The notes under the pieces: model-generated
The model's input: the letters and a program-made list of their open reading frames with translations, nothing else
Database searches by the model: none
What the model was told of the DNA's origin: nothing
NCBI GenBank assembly: GCA_951217055.1
Contig: OX578276.1
Location: forward strand, 134,094,587 to 134,158,586
Direction of reading: 5' to 3'
From: Gerris lacustris
Lineage: Eukaryota > Arthropoda > Insecta > Hemiptera > Gerridae
Length of the DNA: 64,000 nucleotides
Shown here: piece after piece, positions 35,409 through 47,740 of the stretch
How positions within the stretch are numbered: position 1 is the first letter of the stretch
Layout of the letters: every line of letters begins with the position of its first letter
Program-made: the position numbers and the translations under genes

Positions 35409-37669
35409 TAGGGTGGTTCAAAAAAAACTTTTTTTGCAAATCGAAAAACATGTAGTGATAGAAACTTGTTACTATGCTAGAAACGAAAGGTCCCAAAATT
35501 TGGGCTCATTTGAACAAGTGCTAGCTCGCGTCGCTTTGAAGTTTGATGTATGTGAAGTTCGTATAAAATAGCGATGTTGTGGTGTTTCGTATTATTTTTT
35601 TGTATTAAAATATATTCCGAGTGTAGTTTTACTGTTAAATATATTTTATAGACATTTAGTGCTTGTGGTAACTACATAGTTTAAATAATTAAGTTGTTTA
35701 GTTTAGCCAGTAAGTGATGACATATATAATTTTTTCGAAAAAATTAGAAAAAAATAAATTCCGCAGAAGTTAAATTCCAAGTTTTGGTAAAGGAAACTTA
35801 ATATTTCCTCCATTTTTAGTTTATTTGGTAATCGGCATATGTATAGCTTGTAAAAGAATTAAAAAATGTAATTGAAATTGTGATATTAGTATTTTTTATG
35901 AAATTACATACATAGTCATTAAGTGGAAGAAAGCAGTACGTAATAGACTGCCTTAATGCTAAAACACTACCAGTTTACTTATTATTTTTATTTTATAGAA
36001 AAACTAGTAACGTGTTTTCACTAATAATTTTATTGTCCCTTGCCCTTTCTACTATCTTACCGTACAGCCATATTCTCACTCAGTATCAACAATGTGTTGC
36101 CAGTGTTAACTTCCATAATTCACTTTCGGTTTGTGACCTTTCTTGTTAAGAAATATACTTTTACTAAGTTAAATCCATAGCTTTTTAATGGGAAGTGTTG
36201 TAAGTTGAGAAAGAAAGATGCTTCTAAATTTTAAATACTAAAGCATCGGCTTAATGTCCTGTTTAGGGTAGTCCTCATTCTAAGTATTTAGTGAGTTAAA
36301 TATTGCTTCGCTAACCTTTAGTGATGTAATTAAATACTATAATTTGTTAAGGAACCAATGAAGAATAGAAAATAATGGCGCTGAGTGTAGATTAAATTCG
36401 ACAGAATTAAAATTCCTTCGAAGCTACATGCCAAGTTTAGGTAAAAGCAACATAATATTTCCCCTATGTTTAGTATATTTCGCAATCGCAATATGTATAG
36501 CTTATAAAAAATTCAAAAAAATTAATTGAAATTGTGATATAAGTATTTTTATGAAATTACATACATATATTGTCACTAAGGAAGCCAGCAGTACGTAATA
36601 GAATGCCTCAATGCTAAACCAATACCATTTTACTTATTATTTTGATTTTATAGAAAAACTAATAACATATTTTCAACTAATAATTTAAAAGAGTGTATTT
36701 TATACCCCTCCCCCCTTATTGCGAATAAGGGGGGAGCATATTCACTAAGGCGTCCAAATTATCTTTTTTATTAGAAACAATAATATAATAAGCGATTGAG
36801 CTGCAAGTTATGGCAGCTCTTATCTAACATTAATATTTTTTTTATCAATTCTGAATATACATAGTTACATAAACGTGGAGCTCACTGCTTTAGAATTCCT
36901 AAAGGCTAAAGGGTAAGATAGTAGAGAGGGCAAGGGACAATAGTATGGTTCAAGGTACCATAATTTAGTTTTTCCAACCCCCCCCCCCCCCCCCATTCTC
37001 GTTAAGGGTGATGGGAGGGGTATAAAATGCACTCTTTAAAATTATTAGTGAAAACATGTTACTTGGTTTTCTATAAAATAATAATAATAATAAGTAAACT
37101 GGTAGTGTTTTAGCATTAAGGCAGTCTACTACGTACTGCTTTCTTCCACTTAATGACTATGTATGTAATATCATAAAAAAATACTAATATCACAATTTCA
37201 ATTACATTTTTTAATTCTTTTACAAGCTATACATATGCCGATTACCAAATAAACTAAAAATGGAGGAAATATTAAGTTTCCTTTACCAAAACTTGGAATT
37301 TAACTTCTGCGGAATTTATTTTTTTCTAATTTTTTCGAAAAAATTATATATGTCATCACTTACTGGCTAAACTAAACAACTTAATTATTTAAACTATGTA
37401 GTTACCACAAGCACTAAATGTCTATAAAATATATTTAACAGTAAAACTACACTCGGCATATATTTTAACACAAAAAAATAATACGAAACACCACAACATC
37501 GCTATTTTATAAGAATTTCACATACATCAAACTTCAAAGCGGCGGGGCGCGACCTAGCACTTGTTCAAATGAGCCCAAATTTTGGAATCTTTCGTTTCTA
37601 GCATAGTAACAAGTTTCTATCACTACATGTTTTTTGATTTCCAAAAGAAGTTTTTTTCGACCCACCCTA
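35409..37669. mobile_element. Fold-back hAT-type element, non-autonomous
   Basis: A 2,261-bp element bounded by the 8-bp duplication AGGTAGGC (35401-35408, 37670-37677). Ends are TAGGGTGGTTC on the left and, inverted, TAGGGTGGGTC on the right. An 8-bp duplication with T/CAGGG ends is the hAT signature. Instead of short ends, the element has inverted arms of about 660-760 bp (35409-36067, 36905-37669). They match over most of their length, for example CATTTGAACAAGTGCTAG, TTAGTTTAGCCAGTAAGTGA and AAGGAAACTTAATATTTCC. A third, more diverged direct copy of the arm interior lies at about 36390-36715. There is no transposase frame, so it must be mobilised in trans if at all. Confidence 0.85.
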
Positions 37670-37677
37670 AGGTAGGC

Positions 37678-38940
37678 CCTACCGAGCGCGGTAGGGGGAG
37701 ACCCTATACCGAGAGCGGGAAGACTTGATTGCACACCTCCTAGATCCTCCTAACTCCTTGTTACACGCGTAACGCTTTTTGGTGTCGATTTTTAGTAACG
37801 CTTTTCGAGTTTAGGTGCCATAGCCAAGACATGAAAATGTCAAAAATTCACAAACCACAATTTTTAAAATGATTAAGTAACTTTATAAGGTACCATAGGC
37901 TGATAAGAGCGTCGTAAAAGTTTTGAAATCATTCGTGTAATAATATCAGTTCATATTTCCCATATGATTTCAGTATAATAAACCAGATCAACTTATATTC
38001 ATGTAATATATCAGGATTAGATTGCCGGATGTATTATTCTATAGACATTTTATTCAACCATTGTGTGTCATTAGCATTGGGTCGTTACGCATTTGGGTTT
38101 AAAATTCTCCTAATTTGACAAGCAATTATGGTGAAAAGAAATAGTAGTGAAAATTATGCTTACCACTTAACACAGTTTCAACTAACTAGTTTTCTAGTCA
38201 TGTATATATTATTATTATTATTATAAATTCAACCATTTCAATCACAGAATTAATATCTAATTTGAATTTACATATACAATAAGAGCGTCTTAATCAAATG
38301 TTTGAACAATTGGTTGAATATTGATTTGGAAGGTAATATTCAAATTGTTTCCATTACACGTTGAAAGCGAAGCACTTATTAGGTCCATGGATATGAGTTT
38401 AAAATAACTTGTTCAATGTAAAGTACTGATAATGTTTATAACGGTGTCACAAGTTACATAATAATTGTTTTTAATTTAATATATTAACTTTTTTATACCG
38501 TTTTCTGAATTTTTTTTTATTATCATGGTAAAAACCTTCCATAGCGTCCAATTATTTGACGATTGGTCACATTGGAATTGAAAAATATGCTTGTTAGGAC
38601 CGGTTTCGATTCCTAGTGGGGCCACACACTTACTATTATTGATATGTATTAATTAAGGATCATCTGTGGGCTAATTTTAAAAAATACATCCAAATTTCTT
38701 CAAAATCGGATGGGTACTTTTAATGATACAGATGTTAATAAAATAAAAATCACAGGGAAGTCACTTGCATCCCAGTACTTTTTACATTTAGGTTTCGTAG
38801 ATTATTAGGCATATTCGCTATTATATGCTGAAATAACATTTTAGTACTTCCCCATTCTGCCTATATGAAAGTAAAAAATAAATATAAACTAATTTAAATG
38901 AATGGCCCCAAAGAAACAAAAAAAAAAAAAAAAAAAAAAA
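37678..38940. other. Intergenic, nothing recognised
   Basis: AT-rich, no gene. The poly-A run near 38918-38940 precedes a T-arm-like sequence. Confidence 0.4.
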
Positions 38941-38959
38941 TAGTATAGAGTAAGGAGAA

Positions 38960-38998
38960 TAGAGTAGATTTCCCAGGTTCGATTCCCCGGGGGGGCAC
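38960..38998 (+). other. tRNA T-arm-like sequence, possible SINE or pseudo-tRNA tail
   Basis: CCCAGGTTCGATTCCCCGGG contains a perfect Pol III B-box (GGTTCGATTCC) and can form a T-arm. No A-box, anticodon arm or acceptor partner was found upstream, so this is not a functional tRNA. Confidence 0.4.
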
Positions 38999-39019
38999 AA
39001 TGATTTTTATCAGTAATAA

Positions 39020-39480
39020 CAAAAAGTTATTAACATAAGGTATTTGCATGAATTATTTCAAAATTTTAGGACTAGCCTTTATAGGGTGGTTGGTGGAGGG
39101 GGGGGGGGGAGGAGGGAAATTTTGGCGCTAAAAAGCACAATCGCCATAAAAAGTCAAATATATATATTTGTAAGCTATACTTCAATAGCTTTCATTTGAT
39201 ACCCACCTCAAAAATTGGAATTTTTAAAAATAGACAATCCCCCCCTCCCCCTCATTTTCATCACCCCACCATAAGGTATTAGCATGAATTATTTCTTAAT
39301 TTGAGGACTATACCCGTTATAGGGTAATTCAGGGGAGAGAGACTTTTTTTGGTAACATTTTGGCGCTAAAAATGCAATATTGACCGTACAAAGCACAATA
39401 GACATAAAATGTTAATACATATATGTTTGTAATCTATTCTTCAATAGCTTTTTTTTATGCCCATCTCGAAAATTTTAAAA
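39020..39480 (+). repeat. Tandem pair of about 240-bp units
   Basis: Two diverged units, each with ATAAGGTATT-GCATGAATTATTTC, AGGACTA, TATAGGG, TTTGGCGCTAAAAA, TTTGTAA-CTAT-CTTCAATAGC and a late CTC-AAAATT. A poly-G run lies in the first. No coding. Confidence 0.75.
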
Positions 39481-39661
39481 ACGTTTGTCTCATTGCGCAT
39501 GTGCGGACACAAAATATGTAATTTTAAAAATGATTGGCAAACTGTTAATTTTGTCGTTTTCGTCTATTTCGTTTATTTATTGAATGTTTTAGATGTTTTT
39601 ACGTATTTTGAATAATCTGAAAATAGGAACTATCAATAGTTTGTAAACGATTGGTAGTTTT

Positions 39662-40240
39662 GCTTCAGAGTTTACCGAAGGTAACGGAAGCATTGTGTTC
39701 ACTTTTGAGAACGAAAAACTTTTATGCTTCCGATTTTAAAAATCCCAAGACAGAAATCCGTTTCAGACATAAGGAACATTTTTGGTCTCGTGTCTGTCTG
39801 TGTGTCCACGAATTATGAAACGTGCGACGATAACTTGAGTAAATGTCGACCGATTTTGATGAAATTTGGTAGAAATGTTCATTTTACCAATGCCCAGGAC
39901 GAGTTCGTTGGACAATGTTATCCGTCCAAGAGTTCACGAGCAACGCTCGCGTAAACGTGAAATTCAAATTTAAAATTGGTATTTTAGGTCAGGAAAACAA
40001 TCTAACTTCATCTATTCAATGAGACAAACATTTTTTTAAATATAATTTTTCAGTAAAACCAACAGCGACTCCTTTATGCTAAAACTATTTAATAGTTTTT
40101 ACACAATAAACAATATAACAATAAAGTAATTTAACAATAATATTAATGTTAATATAACAATAATTTTAATGTTAATATAACAATAAAGTACATGATAGGA
40201 TGCGAGGAAGCTATGTGCCACACTAATTGGCAGTGTATTT
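39662..40240 (+). mobile_element. Stem-loop repeat family, type 1, copy G
   Basis: Complete copy with hairpin TTTACCGAAGGTAACGGAAG, a short GTCTGTCTGTGTGTC tract, the CGTTGGACAATGTTATCCGT body and terminal CACACTAATTGGCAG. Confidence 0.85.
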
Positions 40241-40570
40241 TTTTTTTATAACGACTAGGAATTACTAAATTAAAGGCGTTACTACTTGTCATATATTTAA
40301 TATAAATATTGTTTTTCCCAAAAATGAATATGTAGAACAAAAGTTTGTCCTTACTAATGCCAGTCCTTTGAACCATTAATGCTACATTTAACAAAATTCT
40401 GCCAAAGAGAAAACTAGAGCTGATCCAAAGTGTTCCATGAACTAAGATAATCGTCCTTTGAGGGCAAATATTACTGGAGCGTTACTTAACTACAATAATT
40501 GATTAAATCTCTTCTATACGAGAGTGTCTACGTGTATATTTTAAAGATGGCGGCCAATTTGGTGGACAAC
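40241..40570. other. Intergenic, nothing recognised
   Basis: No gene seen. Confidence 0.35.
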
Positions 40571-40574
40571 TACA

Positions 40575-40800
40575 AAAAAGTTTCAGTCAGCATGACAGGT
40601 TATAAATCATTTAAAAGGTCTTTAAGAGGAGGAAAATAATATGAAACTATAATATTTTTACGATAGTTGTCAATAAGGCGCACGACTAAGAAAAAAAGTT
40701 TGTGGTCAGCATGACATATTGTACATAGTTTTAAAGCTATTGAAGAGTAGAAAAAGAATATGTAACTATTATTACCAAAATTTCCATTCTGTGTCGGCAT
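40575..40800 (+). repeat. Tandem pair of about 110-bp units
   Basis: Two units share GTCAGCATGACA, a central ATT/TTTAAA-GT/GCT block and AGGAAAATAATATG/AGAAAAAGAATATG with AACTAT. Confidence 0.5.
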
Positions 40801-41089
40801 ATTTAAAACAAATATGGCCGAAATGTGCGATTGGGTTTAAAAAAAAATGAACTTATGTAGAATGTCACAAATAATTTGAAATCTCGTTTCAGGTAATTTA
40901 AGAAGTTTTTTCTCAAAAAACATTTCCTCGTAGACATATTGAAAACAAATATCCCATTATATAGGCGCAAAATGCAAATTATTCTGCGCGCGTTAAAAAA
41001 ATAGTAAGACAATAAGATAAAAGCCGAGATATTGATAAAAATAAATATATTTTTTTGAAAATTTCAAACAAAAAGTACATCTGTTTATC

Positions 41090-41470
41090 ATTTTTACTAC
41101 GTTTTTATTAACTTGCTTTCTTGATTGTTTGTTTGTTTGTCCAGTGCAAATCTTGCAATCGATTATTAACTAACTTCCCGAGTAGCTAGACATTTGAAAC
41201 TTTTAGAATAGCTCAAAACACGATGACAATGCATTATTTTAATACTTTTAGCCATCTTTCAGCAGAATTTAATTCGTTTTCATCAAATTTTGCTGTATGA
41301 AAAGTTAGTTCGGAAAAAATCCGCAAGTTTTTTTTATTTGTTTTGACATGTATATAGACCATATTTACGATCTTTATTTTGACGGGTTTCAAATTTATGA
41401 TTTATGACAGAAAATTTAAAAACGTAGTATATAAAAAGTTCTTTTTATCTTGTAATTATTACTACGTTTT
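41090..41470 (+). repeat. Dispersed repeat (inverse of 6058-6330) with empty MITE C site
   Basis: Matches 6058-6330 in inverse orientation through ACGGGTTTCAAATTTATG. Its end, ACAGAAAATTTAAAAACGTA (41406-41425), is repeated at the flanks of MITE C and shows the pre-insertion sequence. Confidence 0.7.
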
Positions 41471-41550
41471 TATGAGCTTGTTTCAAATTTATGATTTTAA
41501 AAATATGAATTTATTTTTTTGAATGTTTTTTATTCAGTCAACAGAAAATT

Positions 41551-41807
41551 GAGGCGTTTAAACCCAGAGCGGGCCATCCCTCTAGAGTCTAGAGTTCTGA
41601 CCTGAGATACCTTTGCGGGCCAAGACACATGGCCCGTTCTGGTTGTAGATGTATACAACTATGCTGCCCAACACATGCTACTATCTGTTGAGGAATAAGA
41701 TAACTAATAAATATAGACCACTATGGCACTCAAATATACGCTAAAACGAAGTGTAAGCACCACTCAGCCTGTTATGTGGGTTGGCCCGTTCTGGTTTTGA
41801 ACGCCTC
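41551..41807. mobile_element. MITE C, 257 bp, AATT duplication
   Basis: The left end GAGGCGTTTAAACCCAGAGC and the inverted right end GAGGCGTTCAAAACCAGAAC continue to GGGCCA, giving a 26-bp imperfect inverted repeat. Flanks AATT at 41547-41550 and 41808-41811. A paralogous empty site about 130 bp upstream reads ACAGAAAATTTAAAAAC with a single AATT, which fixes both ends. No coding capacity. Confidence 0.85.
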
Positions 41808-41880
41808 AATTTAAAAACGTATAGTCTATAAAAAGTTCTTTTTATCTTGTAATTATTAAACGATTTTTTAAAAATATATC
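41808..41880 (+). repeat. Duplicate of 41410-41470
   Basis: TTTAAAAACGTA-AGT-TATAAAAAGTTCTTTTTATCTTG is repeated from 41414-41451; this marks a local duplication that predates MITE C. Confidence 0.75.
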
Positions 41881-41964
41881 AACAAAATGAGATATTAAGG
41901 GATTTAAATACATTAACTATATAAGAAAGTTTTGTTCGATTAATCGAAAATATTTTTAATTTCA

Positions 41965-42424
41965 TTTTTTAATCTTTCAAAATTGTTTTGTTTTCTTACA
42001 CGAATGAGAGTATTAACTTAGCAATATTTAATATGAAAAAAGACGGTTGAAATTATTCTGGGCCTATCTGCAGGCTACTTTCGACAAACCATGCAAATTA
42101 GTTTGTTGAAAATATAGAAGTAAATAAATGTATGTTTGCGCGCATGCGGAAAAGAAATAAATTAAATAAGCATAGATGGTTGAAACTTATATGGGCTAAT
42201 TATAACCAAACATCTAAATTTCATTAAAATCGGACAAGTAGCTTTTAAGATATGTTGGTTCGCAAAAATTATGCGACAGTCAGATAGTAGGGGGCCAAAA
42301 TTGTTCCTCAATTTATGACTCAAACGGATTTCTGTCTTTAAATTTTTAAAAACGGAGACATAAAAATGTTTTGTTATTCAGAACAATCATATAGCTTCTG
42401 CTACCTTCGTTAAGCTCGGAAGAA
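41965..42424 (-). mobile_element. Stem-loop repeat family, type 2, copy H (diverged)
   Basis: Type 2 body (GGCCTATCTGCAGGCTACTT) and a terminal hairpin TGCTACCTTCGTTAAGCTCG at 42400-42420. The CTGCCAATTAG end is missing. Confidence 0.75.
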
Positions 42425-43096
42425 AAAATGTAATGTAGCTAATTTTTTTATATTCACAAACTTACATACAACGGTTTCATTATTTACATACCTGAATCAT
42501 AAAACTAGTTGTACACCTGCGACTGTTAATTGTAAATATTGTACACATATGAACAACTAAGCTAAGAATCTGTAATATAATATACAAGTCTAGCTTATGA
42601 GTATAGTATTAATACCACTCAAATTACAATAATACCGAGAGGTAATAACAAGAAATCTGAGTAACGAAGTATTAAATATCTTATATCTTTTATAAAATGA
42701 AAATAATAATAGACAGCCTTAATAAGAGAGGCTTAAGAAAAATAATAAGGAGTAATCAACAATAGATCATCACAAATGTGACTTTAATAATGTCATGCAT
42801 TGACACTAAAATTATGCATGTCCGCCTTGCGACGACAAAGAGGAAACAATAAGTCTTAAAAAAAATACTCATTTTCTCCATTTCATGTAAAAACATTGAA
42901 TTATCGATATGTTCTTGAAAATCGAATCCGCATATCGACATTTCAATGTTTTTCCTTGAAGTGGAGAAAATCAGTATGCATTTGTCTAATGGATGTCTAG
43001 GAGATAGTTCTTAAGGTGTGAAATTATGAAGCATTAATCTATTTTGATTACCATTTGGCACGCTAGGAGCTCTAATATCATTTAATATAAAATTTA
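42425..43096. other. Intergenic, nothing recognised
   Basis: No gene seen. Confidence 0.4.
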
Positions 43097-44049
43097 AACC
43101 AAATATATATATACCCAAATTTACTTATCCTAACAATAACATTACATTCGAAGATCAACTAAATAAATTACATCCACACAAAACTTACACTATATTTACA
43201 GACGGATCAAAACAACAAAATTTAACAGGATATTCTTATTATGACCCCCAATTAAAACGAGGCATCGGCTACTCATGCCCTCAACATACTAGTATATATA
43301 CATTAGAAAGTTTAGCAATTTTACAAGCACTAGAATACATTAACACATTACAAAATAACTATAACAAATACACGATAGCATGTGACAACCAGGGCGTTCA
43401 TAAAAAACTTGACAAAATTTCATACACTACACACTTGGATCACATCTTCATGAATATTTTAAACAATATAGCAGAAATAAGAAGAAACAATAAAGAAATA
43501 GACTTTATATGGGTCAAATCACATCAAGGAATTGAAGGAAACGAGGAAGCAGACAAACTTGCCAAAACCCCTACACAACAATCTGAAAAACAAATACCAA
43601 CAAGAGACCTCATAACACTATCCAAAAAGAATATGTTTGAAAAATTTAATATAAAACTACAAGAAGAACCAGAAAAAGCAAAAAATTTCAAATTAATAGT
43701 CAAAAAAATTCCACTTAAACCATGGTTTTGGAAAACAAAACTACCACGTACAGATATAATGAAAATTAATAGATTAAGAAGTTACCATGCACGATGCATT
43801 CAGTACAACTATATAATAGGACTAAGTGATTCACCAATATGTTATACTTGTCCTGAAAAAGAAGAAAATGTAGCTCACATCCTATTGGAATGTCCGAAAT
43901 ATAAATCAGAAAGAAATAAATTATACCAAGAAATTAAAATACAAGAAATTCAAGACAAAAATGAAAAAATCAAGACCACCCTATTCTCAAATTTAAAAAA
44001 TATTAAACTTACACTAAAATTCGTAAAAGAAATAAATTACTCCCCTTAG
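43097..44049 (+). pseudogene. LINE ORF2 C-terminus: RNase H plus CCHC
   Basis: The frame is open from 43048 to the stop at 44047-44049, with LINE sequence starting about 43097. The first ATG (43435) is not a real start, because homology begins well upstream. RNase H residues are all visible: D in YTIFTDGSK, E in LESLAILQALE, D in ACDNQGV, and the C-terminal VKSHQGIEGNEEADKLAK. A zinc-binding C-x2-C-x7-H-x4-C segment, CYTCPEKEENVAHILLEC, follows. Endonuclease and reverse transcriptase are absent, so the copy cannot move. The frame itself has no stop or frameshift, suggesting a fairly recent 5'-truncated insertion. Confidence 0.85.
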
Positions 44050-44535
44050 CCTAAAATTGAAAAAAATCTAGAGTCCACGCACCAACAGAAACCCACAAAC
44101 GAAATAAAATTTAAAAAATAAATAAAAATTACTTAGGGAAAACATAGGAAGAATTTTGGAAGGACTCGGGTCCACCCAACCTAATTGAGGTTTTCTGTGG
44201 TTTCCCTCAATTTACTAGGCAAATGCCAGGTTGGTCCACTCTTAAGTCAGTCCACAGACTGCCTATGATACCCGTTTAAATACCTGCAAACAACCCTAAC
44301 AAAAATCCAATCAAAAACTTCCGTTTAGAAAAATAAAAAAAAATATAAATATATACTCCAAAATTGTCCATTATACCCTTCCCCAAATTTGATTAAAAAG
44401 CTCCAATCCCTTACAAAATATCAAAATTATAAAAAGGCACAAAATAACCTCTCTCAAAATAACATTATGGCTCCGGTAAACACAAATATTTTTTTTGTTA
44501 CTTATGCCAATAAAGAATTTGTTTAAAAAAAAAAA
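43097..44535 (+). mobile_element. 5'-truncated LINE, RNase H and 3' end
   Basis: The element comprises the RNase H coding tail, a 480-bp 3' UTR containing TGAGGTTTTCTGTGGTTTCC and AATGCCAGGTTGGTCC, a late AATAAA and a poly(A) tract at 44524-44535. A possible target duplication is ATATAAAATTTA at 43085-43096 and ATATACAAAATTTA at 44535-44548, which differ by two bases. Terminal RNase H together with a poly(A) tail fits the I/R1/LOA group of LINEs. Confidence 0.8.
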
Positions 44536-44548
44536 TATACAAAATTTA

Positions 44549-46240
44549 GTACTTCTATCGGCGAAATATAGAACTACAATGAATACAAATGAAAACCAAT
44601 CTACCTCCTATTATATTCTAACTTCCAGGCACAATATTTAAGAGCGTCACACTTTGCATGCCGTTTATTGAAACTACAGCCCGCATATCGTTAAAATATT
44701 GTTCTATAAATGGAAACCTATCGACCTCCTGTTAAATCTTAACTTTCTGGCACGATATTTAAAAGCGTCACATTTTTTATGTCGTTTTTTGCGTGACGGA
44801 AATTTCGTTTGGTGTCCAAAGATTAATACATATCCATGTTAAAATTATAGATGAGGAAATTATCTAGATTTAGAAGAGGACATCAAATGGATTAGAGAGG
44901 TCAAATAAGAAACCATGGAAAAATAAGGAAAAGGCCTGACGTAACAAAATAAAACACAACATTCTTGTATTTCCAGTACATGGACGCCAGCAAAGATATG
45001 AGGGAAGCGTCAATATTCTACTTCCAAGAAAAACTAAATTTATACCTACTATTCACATTGAGCGCAAACATTTTTTGAAACGGGTTAGCTCAATGAATTT
45101 TCGAGACTTTTTCTTTTTTTAAAAAAAAAAAAAAAAAAAAAGAAATAGTGGGAAAAAAGTTCAAAACTGCATTATGATACAAAAATAACAGTACTTGCAA
45201 TGGCAACCTCCATTTTCCCTGCACTGCTCAGTCAGCGAAGTTCGACACAATCTCACTCCCCATCATTAGATAGATCATTACAATGATCTATAACGCTCTC
45301 TAGCTTTAAAATATAAAACATGGTTTCTCTTTATTCAAATAAACGATGTCCTTCACTATTGTTCATTTAATTATTTGATGTAACAACCAAAAGTACCATG
45401 AAATATCAGCTGAATTCATGAAGTGAAGTTTTAATATGAACCATTCTTTTAACTCTGTATTTATTTTTATGGTTCCGTAGATCCTTGTCGAAACCCTTAT
45501 ACCGAGGGTGTCTGTCCGTCCGTCGATTACGGGTTCATATCTCCCGAACGGTTTAAGCTAAAACGTTGACATTTGAAATACTGAAGTAACTTTTTGACCC
45601 ATACATGCGGATGCGCAATTCGCAAAAATATGGTAAACTCTTTTTTTTTTTAATTTTCGAGTGGGGTATCAAATGAAAGCTGCAGATGAGTAGTTTACAA
45701 AAATATATATGATTTTTTATATTGTGCGCATTCTTTATTGGTTTAATAAGCTAAAATATATTTTATTACCGATAAAAAAACTGTGACCAACCCGGGGGAT
45801 CAAAAAAGGGACCCTTTAATTTTTTGTTTGATTTTTGGGGCAATGCACCTAAATTTGTTTTTTTTTATTTTCATATAGAGCTGAATAGGGGGGAAAAAAA
45901 AGTTACTTCATAATGTATATACTTAATATACATAATAACGTATATACTTAATAATCTACGAAACTCTTAATACCTACTATTAGGCAAATGCTTTTAGTAG
46001 TGCATCTACCTAAATAGTATGTATCCAAACGAAGAAAAGAAACAAGGAACCTCTTAAACATATAATAAATTTGAAGAAATTCGAGACCCTTTGGAAAGGA
46101 ATCCTTTTTAATCTTGAAATAACGAAAAGTGATACAAAGAAAAGAAAGGAAGAAATACATTATGATTAAATAAAGGAGCAGTTGAGTGGCGCAAAGGACT
46201 AACAAAGAACAAATATTCCTGAATAAAGGATTCACAACGA
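44549..46240. other. Intergenic with repeat scraps
   Basis: A pair of similar units lies at 44550-44640 and 44695-44790 (AATGGAAACC-ATC-ACCTCCT, CTTTCTGGCACGATATTTAA, AGCGTCACA). The part at 45470-45545 contains GGTTCCGTAG, AACCCTTATACCG and GTCTGTCCGTCCGTCG. No gene. Confidence 0.45.
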
Positions 46241-46740
46241 TGAAGGCTCGTGAGGAATTTAATATTGCTGAAATTACTCAAGCGCTGGACGAGGGGGGGG
46301 GGACATATAATTCAAGCGAACCCCTGGAAAAGCTTCACGGGTCGAGATAAGAGCTCCCCCCGGCCGGACAAAAGAGACGCCCGTGCCACGTGAAAGGGCT
46401 AATACCCGGCCCGAAAGAGAAACCTTCCGTCGGTATTTCCGGGCCACGGAACCAAATTTTAATACAGGTAGGGCTGCCCCTACTCACCGGAGCTTACAGA
46501 CCCTTCATGCATAAACTTCTCTGCCCTTTGCCTACTTCTAGTAGAATTCCCTTTTTAGGTGGATTGCTGTAATAGGGTGGACTATAAAACCGAACCAAGG
46601 TTATGTAGGGAAATCTGGTCGAGTAGGCAGTAGTTGAGCAGTGAGTGCGGTCAACTGTGCTACGATTTGACCTTATAGATGTAACTTGCCATCTAGAATA
46701 AACATGTATTTTATGCTATATAATATTATATAACAAGCGA
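46241..46740 (+). other. GC-rich island with promoter-like features, possible retroelement LTR piece
   Basis: The segment 46250-46570 is strikingly G+C-rich compared with its neighbours. It is followed by ACTATAAAACCGAACC (TATA-like, 46580), a CAGT-rich start region and AGAATAAACATG (polyadenylation-like, 46695-46706). The TATA-to-AATAAA layout resembles an LTR or a 5' regulatory region. No TG...CA ends with matching flanks were found. The 60-codon open frame at 46390 has no recognised domain. Confidence 0.3.
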
Positions 46741-47644
46741 ATAAATATACCAGTAGGATAATGCAGTACTACAACCATAAGCCTAAAAAAAACTCTATAT
46801 TTGGCCTGTAGAGTGAGTCAATATTTATTCAAGTAATAATTCCTCTAATAATACAGTGTAAGGATAGTTGTTATTTATTCAAATTTTGTTATATTGCCAA
46901 ATTAAAAACCAAAAATATAAACTTGTAAACTGAATGTTACAGGAATGTAACATAAACAAACTCTCCTATATCATTTTTGCTATATTTCGACTCTGCTTTC
47001 TGCTTTAAATCATTTTCAAGCACATATAACAAATAATTACAACCATATCAAACAAGTATTCCTCTATGAATAGTTTCTAAAACCATTATTGTCGCTTAAT
47101 CCTTACCATTTACGCGAGCTAAGATCTAAATATTTTGTTATTACTTTGGCGGTATTAATTCTTAGTTAGTGTTGAAATACGTAGTTAATGATGATATTAA
47201 ATTTAAACATCTATTTTCTTTTATATTTTTACCAAGCCATTTGGTTGGTTAATCTTGATGGTACTATCAAACCATTAGAAGAAGACCGGATGGCAATCAA
47301 ATACAAAAATTCATATTAGTTTATCTTTTCAAATTCCGTGATAAATTTTATATTATTATAAAAACTGTTCAATTCTGTGAGTTGTGTAAATAAATATCTT
47401 CTTCCTTTAGATAATCGCAAAACTGATTAAAAAAAACAGTAATCTATGTATTTTTAAAAAATGTTGGGTTCAATAGCTGATCTGCTTAATACTGTAGTTG
47501 GTAGATGGTTTATACATATGCCACTAAGGTTTACAGATAATCTCCTACTTTCGGTTCTCCATTTAATTGCCTATACAAATTATTAGAGTAAGTATGTAAA
47601 ATATAGGTATTATTATAGGAACAGCATGGTTTTATAAGAAAATT
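46741..47644. other. Intergenic, nothing recognised
   Basis: AT-rich, no gene. Confidence 0.4.
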
Positions 47645-47740
47645 GCTTTCGAGCTTACCAAAGGTAACGGAAGCTATGTGATCGTTCTGATGAAAGAAAA
47701 TATTGTATGTATCCAATTTAAAAAATTCTAAGACAATACT
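47645..47740 (+). mobile_element. Stem-loop repeat family, 5' fragment
   Basis: Hairpin GAGCTTACCAAAGGTAACGG and the GATCGTTCTGATGAA block, then lost after CAATTTAAAAAATTCTAAGA. Confidence 0.75.

Noticed and set aside
38918..38998. Possible tRNA gene
   Set aside because: Only a T-arm and B-box are visible; there is no A-box, anticodon arm or acceptor stem partner.
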